Shown: positions 22,476-33,599 of the stretch, piece by piece
Layout of the letters: the number at the start of each line of letters is the position of its first letter
How positions within the stretch are numbered: position 1 is the first letter of the stretch
NCBI GenBank assembly: GCA_026122225.1
Contig: JANEZZ010000297.1
Location: 1,054,001 to 1,118,000 of the forward strand
DNA length: 64,000 bases
Direction of reading: 5' to 3'
Origin: Heloderma charlesbogerti
Taxonomy: Eukaryota; Chordata; Lepidosauria; Squamata; Helodermatidae
The notes under the pieces: generated by a model
Databases searched by the model: none
What the model was told of the DNA's origin: nothing
What the model saw: only the letters and a program-made list of their open reading frames with translations
Translations under genes and position numbers: made by a program

Positions 22476-25340
22476 GGCCTTAGTGCCATGGGTGCTCCTT
22501 TCCCAAATCCCATCCTTGCAGTACCATAGGAGTCCGGGATACTGAAGCCAGGCATGCCATACTGCATTCCATGGCTCTCCGTACAGGAGCCGCCTGAGAC
22601 ACAGCAGGTAGGGGGTGCTGCGCACTAGACAAAGCTTCAGTGATAGGACTCATGGCTAGGGATGGGCGAGAATTTCTCGCCGAAACTTCGGGGGGGTGAG
22701 TGACAACGTATTCGGCCCCCCAAAGTAGTTTCGGGGAGAAATTCTCTGCACCCCCGCACCCCCCCCCCGGGATGGGACTTACCTTTCCCGAATGTCGCTC
22801 CCAGTGGCGGGTCGCAGCGGCGGTTCGGCAGGTCTTCGACAGGGGCGGGGGTGGCAGCCAGTCTTTCAACCGGCTGCTGCCGCCACCATTCCAAGAAAAG
22901 TAAAAAAAAAAAAAAATGCCCCCGTGATAGGCTACATGACGATTAACATAGCCTATCATGGCTAGATTTGCAAAGTCAGCCATGATAGGCTACGTAAATC
23001 GTCATGTAGCCTATCACGGGTGACTTAAAAAAAAAAAAAGTGCGTACGGCCAATGGCGGCCCCCATAGGGAGACGCCATTCGCGTTCCTTATTTGGTCGC
23101 TGTAGTCTATGTAATGATTACGTAGACTACGGCGAAAATAAGGGCAATGCTATTTGCATTTCCCTTATTTTCGCCAAAGTGTACGTAAAGATTTACGTAG
23201 ACTACACCGACCAAATAAGGAACGCGAATGGCGGCTCCCTATGGGGGCCACCATTTGCGTACGTGCTTTTTTTTTTTTTTTTAGTCACCCGTGATAGGCT
23301 ACGTGATGATTAACGTAGCCTATCACGGCTGACTTTGCAGATCTAGCCGTGATAGGCTACGTAAATCGTCACGTAGCCTATCACGGGGGTGTTTTTTTTT
23401 TTAACTTTTTATTTTGCGGCCGGGCGAGGCAAGGCGCCTCCTCCCCGGCCTGAATTTTGGCCAGGCGAGGCGGGAAGCCTCCCCCCCGGCCTGAACTTCG
23501 GGGGGAGCAGCGAAGCACCTCCCCCCCACCGCGAAGCAAGCTGCAAGACCAGGTAAGTGACTTTCGTACACTCCTACTCATGGCTGTTATCTATAGATCA
23601 TTGGCTGCAATTTTGCGCCTCCTTAAGGAACAACAGACTATCTGGGACCATAAGTCGCAAGCTGGCCGTTTAGCCTTCCAGCCCACAACAGTGGGATTCA
23701 TTGACAGGGCACAGATGTTGCCTGCTTTAGTAAATTAGCCACCCTTTCTCCCCAGATACCCCTTTTGGGCTCCGGGGGTAACAGCCCTCCATTTGAGCTT
23801 TACAGTAAAACGTTTCCTTCGGAATTCAGGGTTGGTTTGGGCTCCCAAGGCCGACTTGTCCCAGAGGGCCTTCAATATGCTTCAAGATACAGGTCTGGAC
23901 CAGTGTAACCCATTTACGTATTTGGTGATCAAACTGATCGGTATGGCAAGGGCATGGCAGTGGCCCATGGCCAAATGCAAGGCAATGAGTTATGCCCCTT
24001 CTGCACCTTACGGGTTTTAGGGAATGTCGTGGGTCTGAGGAGGGGCCTCCATTTTTATCACTTCAACAGCTTACTGTTGACATAAAGGCAATTTGGGCAG
24101 ATTCTACATTAGCTCTACCCTGCTAGGCCTAGGTAATTTACAGTCAGAACCCACTGTTACATTGAAACAGTCTCCATGGTAGCCGCTGGAGGTTTCTCTC
24201 AGGCATGTTATGGCAGTTCGAAAATGGGGCTTCACAGCATTCCAGCCTGCGTTCACAAGTTGTCCACTTCTTCCTGACACAATTTTTGCTTTGCTTGCCC
24301 TAATGTGCTTATTCCTTAGACCAGCAGACTCGTTGTACGCTGGTACGGGTGCTCTTACATGGGCACGTTATGGTGTATGGAGCTTCATGAAGGGCTTGTA
24401 TGTCATCTTCAGACTTCAGCTTTTGTCACCCCGTCACATTAAGATCCAGTGGCTTCACAGAGGTGGCATATGGTGGGAGTCCCCTCCTCACTCTGTTCCA
24501 CCAAAGTTTGTCAATATTCCTCCGCAGGTCCAAGTGCTGCACATTGAGAGGAATGACTTCGGCTGTAAGCCAGGCGAGGACCTGATCGAACAGGCCTTGG
24601 TTGAGATGCAGGTGGTCCGGCATACCTGGCCGGAAGTAGCCTATTGCAGCCCTCACTGCTCCCATGGATCAATGGGAAGGAATGGAATGACGTTGCCAAT
24701 GGCAGGGCACGTCTGAAAGTGCACAGAGAAATGGCTTATGGCCTATGCGAATGAGGTGATGGATGTACCACCCGCCAGGGAATTCTGTGGACATGGAGGG
24801 AGCGTTACAGGATGGACAGTGTCCGCCTGTCTCATGTAGTGTATAACATATTTCTGTCGATCTGCAAAGGGGCCTGCGGGAAGTTCTTCTGTGCAGGTGG
24901 GGGGAGTTTCACAAGCTCTAGGCTTGTGACTCCTGTGGCGGCTAGGACGGGCAAAAACAGGAAAGTAGGGATGGTGTGCATGCAGAGGCACCTTATGGTG
25001 ACAGGTGACGCCTGAGGCCCCCCGAATGGGTTGTGCAGCTCGGCGGGGGGATAAGGGTTGCCTGGGAGACCAACCCTACTCACTCACCCAGGTGTTTCAC
25101 AGCACCAGGTTGGGGGTGACACCGGAAGGTCTACCTCCCCCAGAAGGGGCAGTCTGGAGGGATGGCGAGATCACCGCCACCCCTCAGGCTGGGTGTGTTT
25201 TCGCCCAAGAAGTGCCAGCTAGTAGCTGACACAGTTAGATGCCCGTCCTAGTTACCCCTTTGCAGCTATTTCAATAAATGTGGCCCAGTTTTCAACCCAA
25301 GCTTGTTGTCTGCGTCTTCTTTAACCCAGCTCCGCTCGCA
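22476..25340 (+). mobile_element. Degraded DIRS-like (tyrosine-recombinase) retroelement
   Basis: In broken plus-strand frames, 24430-24640 resembles the SGNH/GDSL hydrolase-like domain carried by vertebrate DIRS elements. A glycine/tryptophan block (RGGIWWE) is followed by VQVLHIERNDFGCKPGEDLI, the position of the family's PDxLVxHLGGNDLG motif. About 200 bases on comes DSVRLSHVVYNIFLSIC, the position of the family's DGVHLS block. At about 24150-24215 a frame reading TVSMVAAGGFSQA looks like the C-terminal part of a tyrosine recombinase. The likely 3' end has AATAAATGTGGCCCAG at 25273. Stops and frameshifts show it is dead. Element A13 is inserted in it. The assignment rests on motif recall and not on a search. 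Confidence 0.5.
22657..23576 (+). mobile_element. hAT-like palindromic element A13 (V/U)
   Basis: It runs from TAGGGATGGGCGAG to GTACACTCCTA with a perfect 8-bp duplication CTCATGGC (22649-22656 and 23577-23584). Both outward donors are intact, at 22782/22783 (minus) and 23552/23553 (plus). The fold-back centre is GGGCAATGCTATTTGCATTTCCC near 23152. GCAGCC...GGCTGC pairing and one GC-rich tandem unit mark the arms. Confidence 0.92.
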
Positions 25341-25784
25341 AATGACTCTCTCCCTCGAGTGCAGGTGCTTCAACAAGCTGTGGTTAGAAGGCACGTTCTC
25401 CTTCTTCCTGAATATTTTCTGGGAAGCTCCTCTGGCTCACGATGAATGGTTAGTCTTTAACTACCCATGGTCTGCTGCCATGGCCCACACCTTAAAATAC
25501 TGAGGGGGGCATGCTCACTTCATCCCTCACCCCCAGGCCTTCTTTGCCTTGTTTGCTTTGATCAGGCAAACCCCTAGTGCAGTTCCTGCCCCCTCTAGCC
25601 CCATGGTCTTCAAGGTGGCAGGTCTGAGGAAGTTCCCCTTCATGTGAATAGATATCACAGGGCACTGACCAATTAGCTAATTTAGATTTGCACACCCCAC
25701 CCTAAACCTACACTGCCCCTGTCAGAAAACAGGATGGCAAGAAATTTTAATAGCAATCCAAAAGGGGAAGGCCATTATCCCATC

Positions 25785-26974
25785 AGAGGAGGGCAACAAA
25801 GGTGATCAGAGGACTGGAGACAAAGCCCCATGGGGAGAGACTGAACGAACTGGGCATGTTTAGCCTTGAGAAGAGAAGAATAGGGATGGGTGGATTCCCT
25901 ACCTGCCAGGCCATGGGGAATCTGCCCGTGGGGGGGAGGAGATCCATTCCCCCGGAATCCTCTTCATCTGGTTCCACTCTGTGGTGATTCCGCAGAGCCG
26001 CCGGCCAGGTCCGAAGCAGCAGCGATACAGCCGCCATGCCGTATCACTGGCTGAAGGGGACTTGACTGACTGCAGATGCAAATGGCATCCAGGATGCCAT
26101 TTGCGGCTTTAAAGGTTTAAGTTTAAGGTAAATGCAGCCGTAAATGGCTGCATTTAGCTTAAACTAAGACCTTTATGGCCATAAATGGTGTCCGGGATGC
26201 CATTTGCATCCGTGCTTCTCATTCATGTGATAGGCTAAGCAAATATTTGGGTAGCCTATCACAGGAATGAAAAGCACGGAAGCAAATGGCATCCCGGATG
26301 CCATTTGCAGCCATAAAGGTAAAGGCAAAGGTAAAGCTAAATGCAGCCATTTGCGGCTGCATTTACCTTAAACTAAGACTTTACAGCCACAAATGGTGTC
26401 CGAGACACCATTTGCATCCACGGTCATTACCCTTCAGCCAACAATATGGCATGGCGGCCATATCGCTGGCAAGCCAGAGCCGGAGGATCCAGTCGAAGAG
26501 GATTCTACAGGGAGGTGGATGTAAGTGTTCCATTCCGCCACAGACTCTGGTGGCCTGGATTCTTTAGAATCCGGCCTCATTGGAGTCTGTGGCAGAATTC
26601 TCGGCAATCCCTAGAGAAGACTGAGGGGAGATGATAGTGCTCTTCAATTACTCAAAAGGTTGCCACGGAGAAGAAGGCCAGGCTCTCTTCTCAGTCATCC
26701 CACAGTACAGGACACGGAATCATGGGCTCAAGTTACAGGAAGCCAGATTCCAGTGAACATCTGGAAAAACTTCCTGGCTGTTGGAGCAATATGACAATGG
26801 AGACAATTACCTAGGGAGGTGGGGGGCTCTCCCACACTGGAAGCATTCAAGATGAAGCTGGACAGCCATCTGTCATGGATGCTTTGACTTGGATTCCTGC
26901 ATTGAGCAGTGGGTTGGACTCGATGGTCTTATAGGCCCCTTCCAAACCTACTATTCTATGATTCTATGATCCCA
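25785..26974 (+). mobile_element. CR1 LINE 3' end, split by A14
   Basis: 25785-25880 and 26614-26974 join into one CR1 3' end. The frame around GAGAAGAGAAG corresponds to the LFSLEKRR block of the CR1 reverse transcriptase C-terminus. The tail has GGGTTGGACTCGATGGTCTTATAGG and ends in ATTCTATGATTCTATGAT, the diagnostic CR1 octamer terminus. The LINE copy predates A14. Confidence 0.92.
25881..26613 (-). mobile_element. hAT-like element A14 (W/V), inserted in CR1
   Basis: It has TAGGGATGGG and GCAATCCCTA ends. The 8-bp duplication GAGAAGAA/GAGAAGAC (7 of 8) lies in a known CR1 sequence, so the insertion point is certain. Internal palindromes are GCATCCAGGATGC, AAATGCAGCC/GGCTGCATTT and a TGATAGGCTA...TAGCCTATCA unit. 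A GTAGG-type motif lies in the left arm and GATGTAAGT in the right arm. Confidence 0.92.
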
Positions 26975-27839
26975 TGTTCCCCAATCACTAAATATTGTAT
27001 CTATTTGTTCAATTATGCCTCATTTAAACAAATATTTTAATGGTTGGGGACATATCCACGTTATTTAATCACTCCTAGACCTCCAACAACAAATGTGTAT
27101 AAAATTCACATCTCTGTAATTAGTGAGTGGGAGAAGGTTTAATATTTCAGAAATATCACTTTGGATGTTTAATTCCCTGCAGCCCAAGATTGAAAAAAAA
27201 TCCAAAACAATCCATGTGAATTACTTTCTAAACAATCCCTGATAGATGATAGTTCACATCCCTTGGTGTTATACTAGCATTAACCCCTAATGCTCTTCTG
27301 AGCTCTGATAATAACATCAGATCAATCTAGGATCACATTGAAATATACATACCTATTTTTGAACCAAAAAAAGAGATACGGTTGGTAATAAAGAGATGGG
27401 TAATGAGGTACCCTGAAAATGATTAGGCATGTAGCAAGAATAGATTTAATTTGGGAGATTGAGAGTTGTGGAGATAACTGTTTTCTGCCTACACGCTTCT
27501 ACCGTTGCTCTGAATAACTGAGACTTTAAATAGTCTATAAATTGAAGAACTTAACCACAAAACTCCTGAACTGAAAAAAGCACCAACACCACTTGTACAT
27601 TTATTGTATTAATAGAATACGCATTAGCTGTTGTAACTCTGGAATAATTTAGAGATGAACATGAGGAGATGAACACTTCTACTCATACATATTTGTGTGC
27701 GCTAACTGGGAAAAAAACCAGAGAAAGGATGCACTGTTTTTTTCGTAGATCTCACCAATACGTACAGGACAATCAGGCTGGATCGAGTGACTAGTTTTAT
27801 TCAGCAACACCCCTTCTGGTGGAAGGTTGATAACCTGCC
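26975..27839. other. No recognised feature
   Basis: AT-rich unique-looking sequence. Nothing gene-like is visible. Confidence 0.4.
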
Positions 27840-28249
27840 ATTCCAACCTCCTCAAGCATACAAAATGACCCCCAAACTATCCATATCTGCTCTATATCCA
27901 CTATTCCTCTACGCCCAATATATTATCTATTCCATTATAATAGCTCCCACAGACAAAACAACAACGAGAAGAAGTCAATCAGCGATAAAACATACATTAA
28001 TACCCATGAAAACCTCGAAGGTAGATAACAAAACATGTAATAATAAATTTCATCCGTACAATATTAAAAAACCAAAAAATATCCCACCCACTCCCTCTCA
28101 ACCTCAACAACATTCTCCTGACACATTCCAATCACGCCTCCACCTCAGACCCGAACACAGCCACACCGCCCCCCCCCCCACCACCCAAATAACTCCCCAT
28201 AGACACACAACACACACACACCCACAATACTAATAGATAGTATATATAT

Positions 28250-28302
<53 letters not shown>

Positions 28303-29100
28303 CACACACACACAACACACCAAACAAACGACACACAACACACCTCCTACCCTCGGCGCCGCCCGACGTCTCTACAATCTCCAAAAAAAGCGACGCCATT
28401 CCCCCACCCACCTCGCGCGTAAGTTTCCTGGGGCGCGACTCACTGCCCCAATCCAAGCCCAACACCGCCACCCCTCCCCCATTTCACCCCACCCCGATAC
28501 ATTCCCTCCTGCACTCCCATCACCCTTCCATATAAACGCCCCCACACCCCCATCCCCTTTTGTCTTTAAACCCCACATACCAAGAAGTATTATCCCCAAA
28601 CGCCCGGTCCAAGATCGAACCCCGTCATTACAATCTCAAAAACCCCTTTCTAATAAAAAACCATCCCTTCAGTTCATGATTTCCAATTCCCCCCGACTCT
28701 CGCGCACATTTCCCGAAACAAGACTGAAACGCAAACACCAAACAAAAACGAACTCAGCTAAAAAAAATCCCCATCCCACCCGCCCCTACCCCTCTCCCTC
28801 AAACACCACACAATTCCACCCACCCACCCACCCATCACTCTGCTCCCGCAGCCCGCCATGACTCCCACATACCACCAACCACTGCACTCTAAAAACCGCG
28901 TCCTTGGTCCACAATCCAACAAATACCCGTCCCATAAACCCATCCTACCACGTCCCTAAAACCCCAATAAAATACCAAAACCGGCCCTAGAAAACGGTAA
29001 TCTCTTTCCTTCCCCTACCCAGAAACTCCCACTCCCCCCATCATCACAACACCAGTAAATTTCTCAACTATCCACAAACACACCCTTCGCCATCCAGTAC
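27840..29100. other. Strongly G-depleted, C/A-rich anomalous stretch
   Basis: For about 1.26 kb the plus strand has very few G and is dominated by C and A, around a (TA)n(CA)n tract at about 28233-28320. Composition changes abruptly near 27850 and near 29100, where normal sequence resumes. No repeat family, reading frame or splice signal is recognisable. This looks like low-quality consensus or gap-fill next to a microsatellite. A genuine strand-asymmetric satellite is the alternative. Confidence 0.6.
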
Positions 29101-29489
29101 AACAAAAGTGATATTGTTATTTTTGGGGTAATTACAAGAGCCATATAGATTCCTCCAAAATCCTTGTGCGAGGATGCCATAAGGGCCTCTTTAGCATTCC
29201 AATTTTCATTTGCTAATTCACCCATTAATCACTCCCAAGACTGAATAATGTTAAAGGGCTTATTCTTAAGAGTTCTTGTGAATTAGAGAACTGTGGATGC
29301 CCTCTAAGCAAACATGTCTGATATGGGAATACAGATATCTCCTTCCCTCTTACCACCTTCATTACAGATGGGCAGCCTGGCATAAGGTTAATGTGAGGAA
29401 AGGGGTGCAGGCTGGCCATCGGGCGGTTGGCTCTGGCTTGCCTCTCTTGATGCCTGGCACCTGCCTTTGTAGCACAGCTCTGCACCTAC

Positions 29490-30439
29490 TAGGGTTGGCG
29501 GAGAATTTCTCCCCGAAACTTCGGGGGGCCGAGCGCCAACAAGTTTCGCAGAGAAATTCTCCACACACCCCTGCCCCCCGCACCCCCCCGGGACGGGACT
29601 TACCTTTGGCAAATGTCCTTCCCGGTGGCAGGTCCGGCCGGCGGTTCGGTGGGTGTTCGTGCGGGGCGGGAGCGGCAGCCGGTCTTTCGACCGGCTGCCG
29701 CCGCCACCATTCCAATCAAAGAAAAAAAAAACGCCCCTGTGATAGGCTACGTGACGATTAACGTAGCCTATCACAGATAGATTTGCAAAGTCAGCCATGA
29801 TAGGCTATGTAAATCATCACGTAGCCTATCACGGGTGACTTAAAAAAAAAAAAAAGCGCGTACGGATAATGGCGGCCCCCATAGGGAGCCGCCATTCCCG
29901 TTCCTTATTTGGTGGCTGTAGTCCACGTAAAGATTTACGTAGACTACGGCAAAAATAAGGGCAACGCTATTTGCATTGCCCTTATTTTCGCCGTAGTCTA
30001 CGTAAAGATTTACGTGGACTACAGCAACCAAATAAGGAACGCGAATGGTGGATCCCTATGGGGGCCGCCATTAGCATACGTGCTTTTTTTTTTTTTAACG
30101 TCACCCGTGATAGGCTAGGTGACAATTTACGTAGCCTTTCATGGCTGACTTTGCAAATCTAGCCGTGATAGGCTACGTTAATCGTCACATAGCCTATCAC
30201 GGGGGCATTTTTTTTAAAAAAAACCAAAAACTTTTGAGTTCGCGGCCGGGCGAGGCGCTTCCTCCCCGGCCTGAATTTCGGCCGGGCGAGGCGGGAAGCC
30301 TCCCCCCCGGCCTGAATTTCGGCCAGGCGAGGCGGGAAGCCTCCCCCCCGGCCTGAACTTCGCGGGGGGAGCAGCGAAGCGCCTCCCCCCCACCGCAAAC
30401 AAGCTTCGAGGACAGGTAAGTGACTTTCGTCCATCCCTA
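29490..30439 (+). mobile_element. hAT-like palindromic element A15 (V/U)
   Basis: It starts TAGGGTTGGCGGAG and ends GTCCATCCCTA with a perfect 8-bp duplication GCACCTAC (29482-29489 and 30440-30447). Donors lie at 29603/29604 (minus) and 30415/30416 (plus). The core is a near-complete fold-back centred near 29971 (GGGCAACGCTATTTGCATTGCCC). The U arm has three GC-rich tandem units of about 45 bp. Confidence 0.93.
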
Positions 30440-30611
30440 GCACCTACTCACCTGATGACTGTTCCAATGGTGCTGATGCAGGATTAGCCTAAGAAGCAAA
30501 GCAAATAAATAAATACAATAGGCAAAGATGTAATTTGGTCCCACTGGCAGGGGCAGTGCAGATAAAGGGGTGAATAGGAAGCAGGGGATTCCTATTGGTG
30601 AACACCCTGAG

Positions 30612-31101
30612 TAGGGATGTATGAAAGTAATTTACTTCTTCAAAGGGTGACATTGCCTTCCCCCCCTTTTTTTCCCCGTAATAGCTTATGTAAATATTTA
30701 CATAGGCTAAAATTGCAAAAAAAAAAAAAAAGGGGGGGGAATGCAAATGGCAGCTGCCGTAGCCGCCGCCATTTGCCTTCCCTTAGTTTTGTCATGATAG
30801 GCTACATAAATACTTACGTAGCCTATCACGGCTTCTGCAGGGACACAAATGGCGTCCCTGCATTAGCCGTGATAGGCTATGTAAGTATTTACATAGCCTA
30901 TCATGACTATATGGAAGAAGCGAATTGCGGCCGCATCTGCGGCCGCCATTCACAAGTCAGCGTGGACGGCAGCAGGTAGGTGCTCCGTTCCAGGCCCATT
31001 TCGTGGGGGGGGGCTTCGTTCTGCCATGGATTTCGGGGGGGGGCAAATGCACTGGCATTCGGCCTCACCGAGATCCGTGGCAGAATTCTCTGACATCCCT
31101 A
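30612..31101 (-). mobile_element. Short hAT-like palindromic element A16 (U/V)
   Basis: It is bounded by TAGGGATGTATG and CTGACATCCCTA with a perfect 8-bp duplication ACCCTGAG (30604-30611 and 31102-31109). It lacks the TAGTCTACG core and has three TAGCCTA/TAGGCTA palindromes, a CAGCTGCCGTAGCC palindrome and an outward CAGGTAGGT donor at 30975/30976. Confidence 0.92.
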
Positions 31102-31109
31102 ACCCTGAG

Positions 31110-32150
31110 GCATCATTTGGTGGGTGAAGGGGAGACCAGTCTTTCCATGCTATGAGGCTTGGATGTACAGGGACTAGAACCCCTCTGAGACTTTCTGATT
31201 CAGCCAACCAAAGCCAATAGTCTCAGGGTGGGTTGTGATATGGCCAGGCCTCATGCAACACATCTTGGGATGTGTGTCTGTAAGAAGTTGGGATCAGCAC
31301 TTCCACTGCTCCTGTGCTCAGAGCCAGGATGTGGTTGCCATGAACAACCACTGCTGAAAGCCCAAGTGTTTGTGAATCTGGGAGGGAGGAATTGCATAGA
31401 ACAAAACGATTGCATTGCAGATCCTTTCCACCAACTAATACAGTTGTGTTGCTTGCTGTTTATTAATTTATGATGTATTTAAAGACTTTTTAAACTCCAC
31501 TTTTCAGCTGAAAAGGCTCCCAGAACAGCTGACATAAATTCAATAAAAAACAACAACATAAGAATCGTATAAACACATGACATCAAGGGATGAAGAGAGA
31601 AAACAAGCAAACTCAGACACCATCTTTTTTTCAAAAAATTGCAAGGTTCCTATAACAACCAGCTATGATGGATACAGGGCAGGGAGAGGAGGAGTCAAAG
31701 GCAGTCTCAGCAGAGTCAACCGAGCTGGCCTACTTCCCTTCTCTTTCTCTCTGCTTCACCCTGATGGAATAGCTGTTGCCAGATGATGGCTAAGAGAGGG
31801 AGAAGCCTGATGGAGGTCATTTCTCAGCAGAGCTGATGGAATGGCTTTGCTTCTCATTCCTCCCCATCTCTCACTGCTTGTCTGTTGTCTTCCTCCTGGG
31901 TCCACGAGCAGTCAGGGACCCAGAAGCAAGAAGGGGCTGTTTAGGCAAGTGTGTCCTCTTCACAGCTAGATAGGTGTGTATTTGTTCTCAGATGTCTGAG
32001 GACCACAAGAAATCATGCTAACAGTGTGGCTTTGGCTAGAAGCATCTGGGTTTTGTTTGTTTTTTAAAGCAGGTGTGTGCACATGCGTGTGCGTGGGTGT
32101 GGATTTTCGTTGGGACTACATCATGCAGGGAAGGATAAATAGAAAATGTA
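31110..32150. other. Unassigned DNA, possible SINE tail
   Basis: No gene is visible. At about 31455-31575 a segment with GGCTCCCAGAACAGCTGACATAAATTC followed by AATAAAAAACAA resembles the 3' part of a CORE-type SINE, but I could not define its ends. Confidence 0.3.
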
Positions 32151-32768
32151 CCATGAGAAGACACAGTCAGTCTTTCCAGTGAAACCATTTTCATCATGGG
32201 AATAATTCACAGCTGTGCTCCATGAATGGAGATTGCACAGTTGAAGGCTGACATAAAGAAAAGGAAATAAAGTGAATTGAACAATCCATTTTTTTTAAAA
32301 AAAAATGGCATCCTCCTTGAAAAAAGAAAACTATGGATTAATAGAAAAAGGAAATGAACTTCACCAAAGATGAAAAGGAACTGAGAGATAAAATGAGCAA
32401 AACTGGAGGGGGTGGGGAAAACATATGATGGAAAGCTTTCTTGTGTAAACAAAGCTGAATTTAAAGGCGACTCAACAAGAACTGAATGATGCTGAAATAT
32501 GGAGAGAGAAAACTTTACTGAATTGAAAGAATCTGAACATTTTTCTTGGGCAAAGAACAGATGAGCATGGGAAGCTTTAGACATGGAAGTGAACATAAAA
32601 GTATGTGATAGAATCCATCACTGGAAAGCTAAAGGCTGAATCTAAATTAAAAATAGAAATAGAGAACAAGGTCATAAAGAGGGCCATATCTTTGCAAATG
32701 ACGCATGCAGCTGAGAACTGGGGATATATTGCCAGTCTTCAAGATCAGAGATCAAGCCAACAAAGCTT

Positions 32769-32893
32769 ACTTAGGGCACAAACCTGTCTATGTTTAGACA
32801 GAAAACGGTCCTATAACTACCAGTGTTCCCTGGCATGGCTGGCTGTGGAATACTGGGAGTTGTAGGCCTTAACATGGATAGGATTGCAGCCTG
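32769..32893. mobile_element. Palindromic MITE (CAATCCTATG class), diverged
   Basis: It starts AGGGCACAAACCTGTCTATG and ends CATGGATAGGATTGCAGCCT. The inner arms are TTAGACAGAAAACGGTCCTA and GGGAGTTGTAGGCC. It is related to the copy at 21081. Confidence 0.7.
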
Positions 32894-33446
32894 AGTTACA
32901 AAAGCTCAGCATTAAACTGCAGAAACAAGTGCATAAGAGAAAAGGAGTAATCTTTTCCACAAACCCTGATTTTATTTCACTTTTTACCTCCTTCTGCAGT
33001 TCCCAATTAAGGCTGTTCCTAATGTTCTTAATTTGGCTTGAAATTGTTGCACAGCTATCGGAATCATGGTATATGGAATTATGGCAAATAGCCATGGCAG
33101 AAAAATTACCCTACCAACTGAAATTAGCTAAAGGCAAAATCAAAAGATCTCACTTTTATAAAATATGGCAGGCAGGACTTTATTCTATATACTGATCAGG
33201 GACATATACAGCAGTATTTGTCAAAGCCTTTCCTCAGATTATGGAAAAGAGACTTTATAAACTTGATATATGGAAGAATTATAATTAAAACTTTTATGCA
33301 TACTATAGATTCCACTTATATCTTAGTTTGTAAAGTAAAGGAGAAAAATAAGAGCAGATGTTAAATAATTCTATTTTAACTGAATGCATTTGTTTTTATC
33401 TATCTACTTCCTTTTGTCTTTCTTTTTTCTCCTTCCTTCTTCTCCT

Positions 33447-33527
33447 TCCTCCTCCTCCTCCTCCTCCTCCTCCTCCTCCTCCTCTCTTCTTCTTCTTCTT
33501 CTTCTTCTTCTTCTTCTTCTTCTTGTT
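33447..33527. repeat. (TCC)n(TTC)n trinucleotide repeat
   Basis: A tract of CCT units passes into TTC units. The poly-proline and poly-lysine frames across it are artefacts. Confidence 0.95.
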
Positions 33528-33599
33528 ACTTTGGTTGATTTTATTTTGGAAAACTAATAAAATCTTTTTTGAAAAAAAAAATTGTTCAGCAGCTGAAAT

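Larger units (their letters stand above)
32180..33592 (+). mobile_element. L1-like LINE 3' end (decayed)
   Basis: A lysine/glutamate-rich coiled-coil-like frame near 32605 and a tryptophan-rich end (WYMELWQIAMAEKLPYQLK ... FYKIWQAGLYS) near 33065-33190 suggest L1 protein remnants. An A/T-rich 3' untranslated region ends in GGAAAACTAATAAAATC and an A-run at about 33580. A palindromic MITE (32769-32893) and TCC/TTC repeats interrupt it. The assignment is by style of the ends, not by full-domain recognition. Confidence 0.45.

Noticed and set aside
24210..24716. 168-codon frame as an intact esterase gene
   Set aside because: It fits only part of an SGNH-like domain, frames shift before and after, and it sits in a degraded retroelement.
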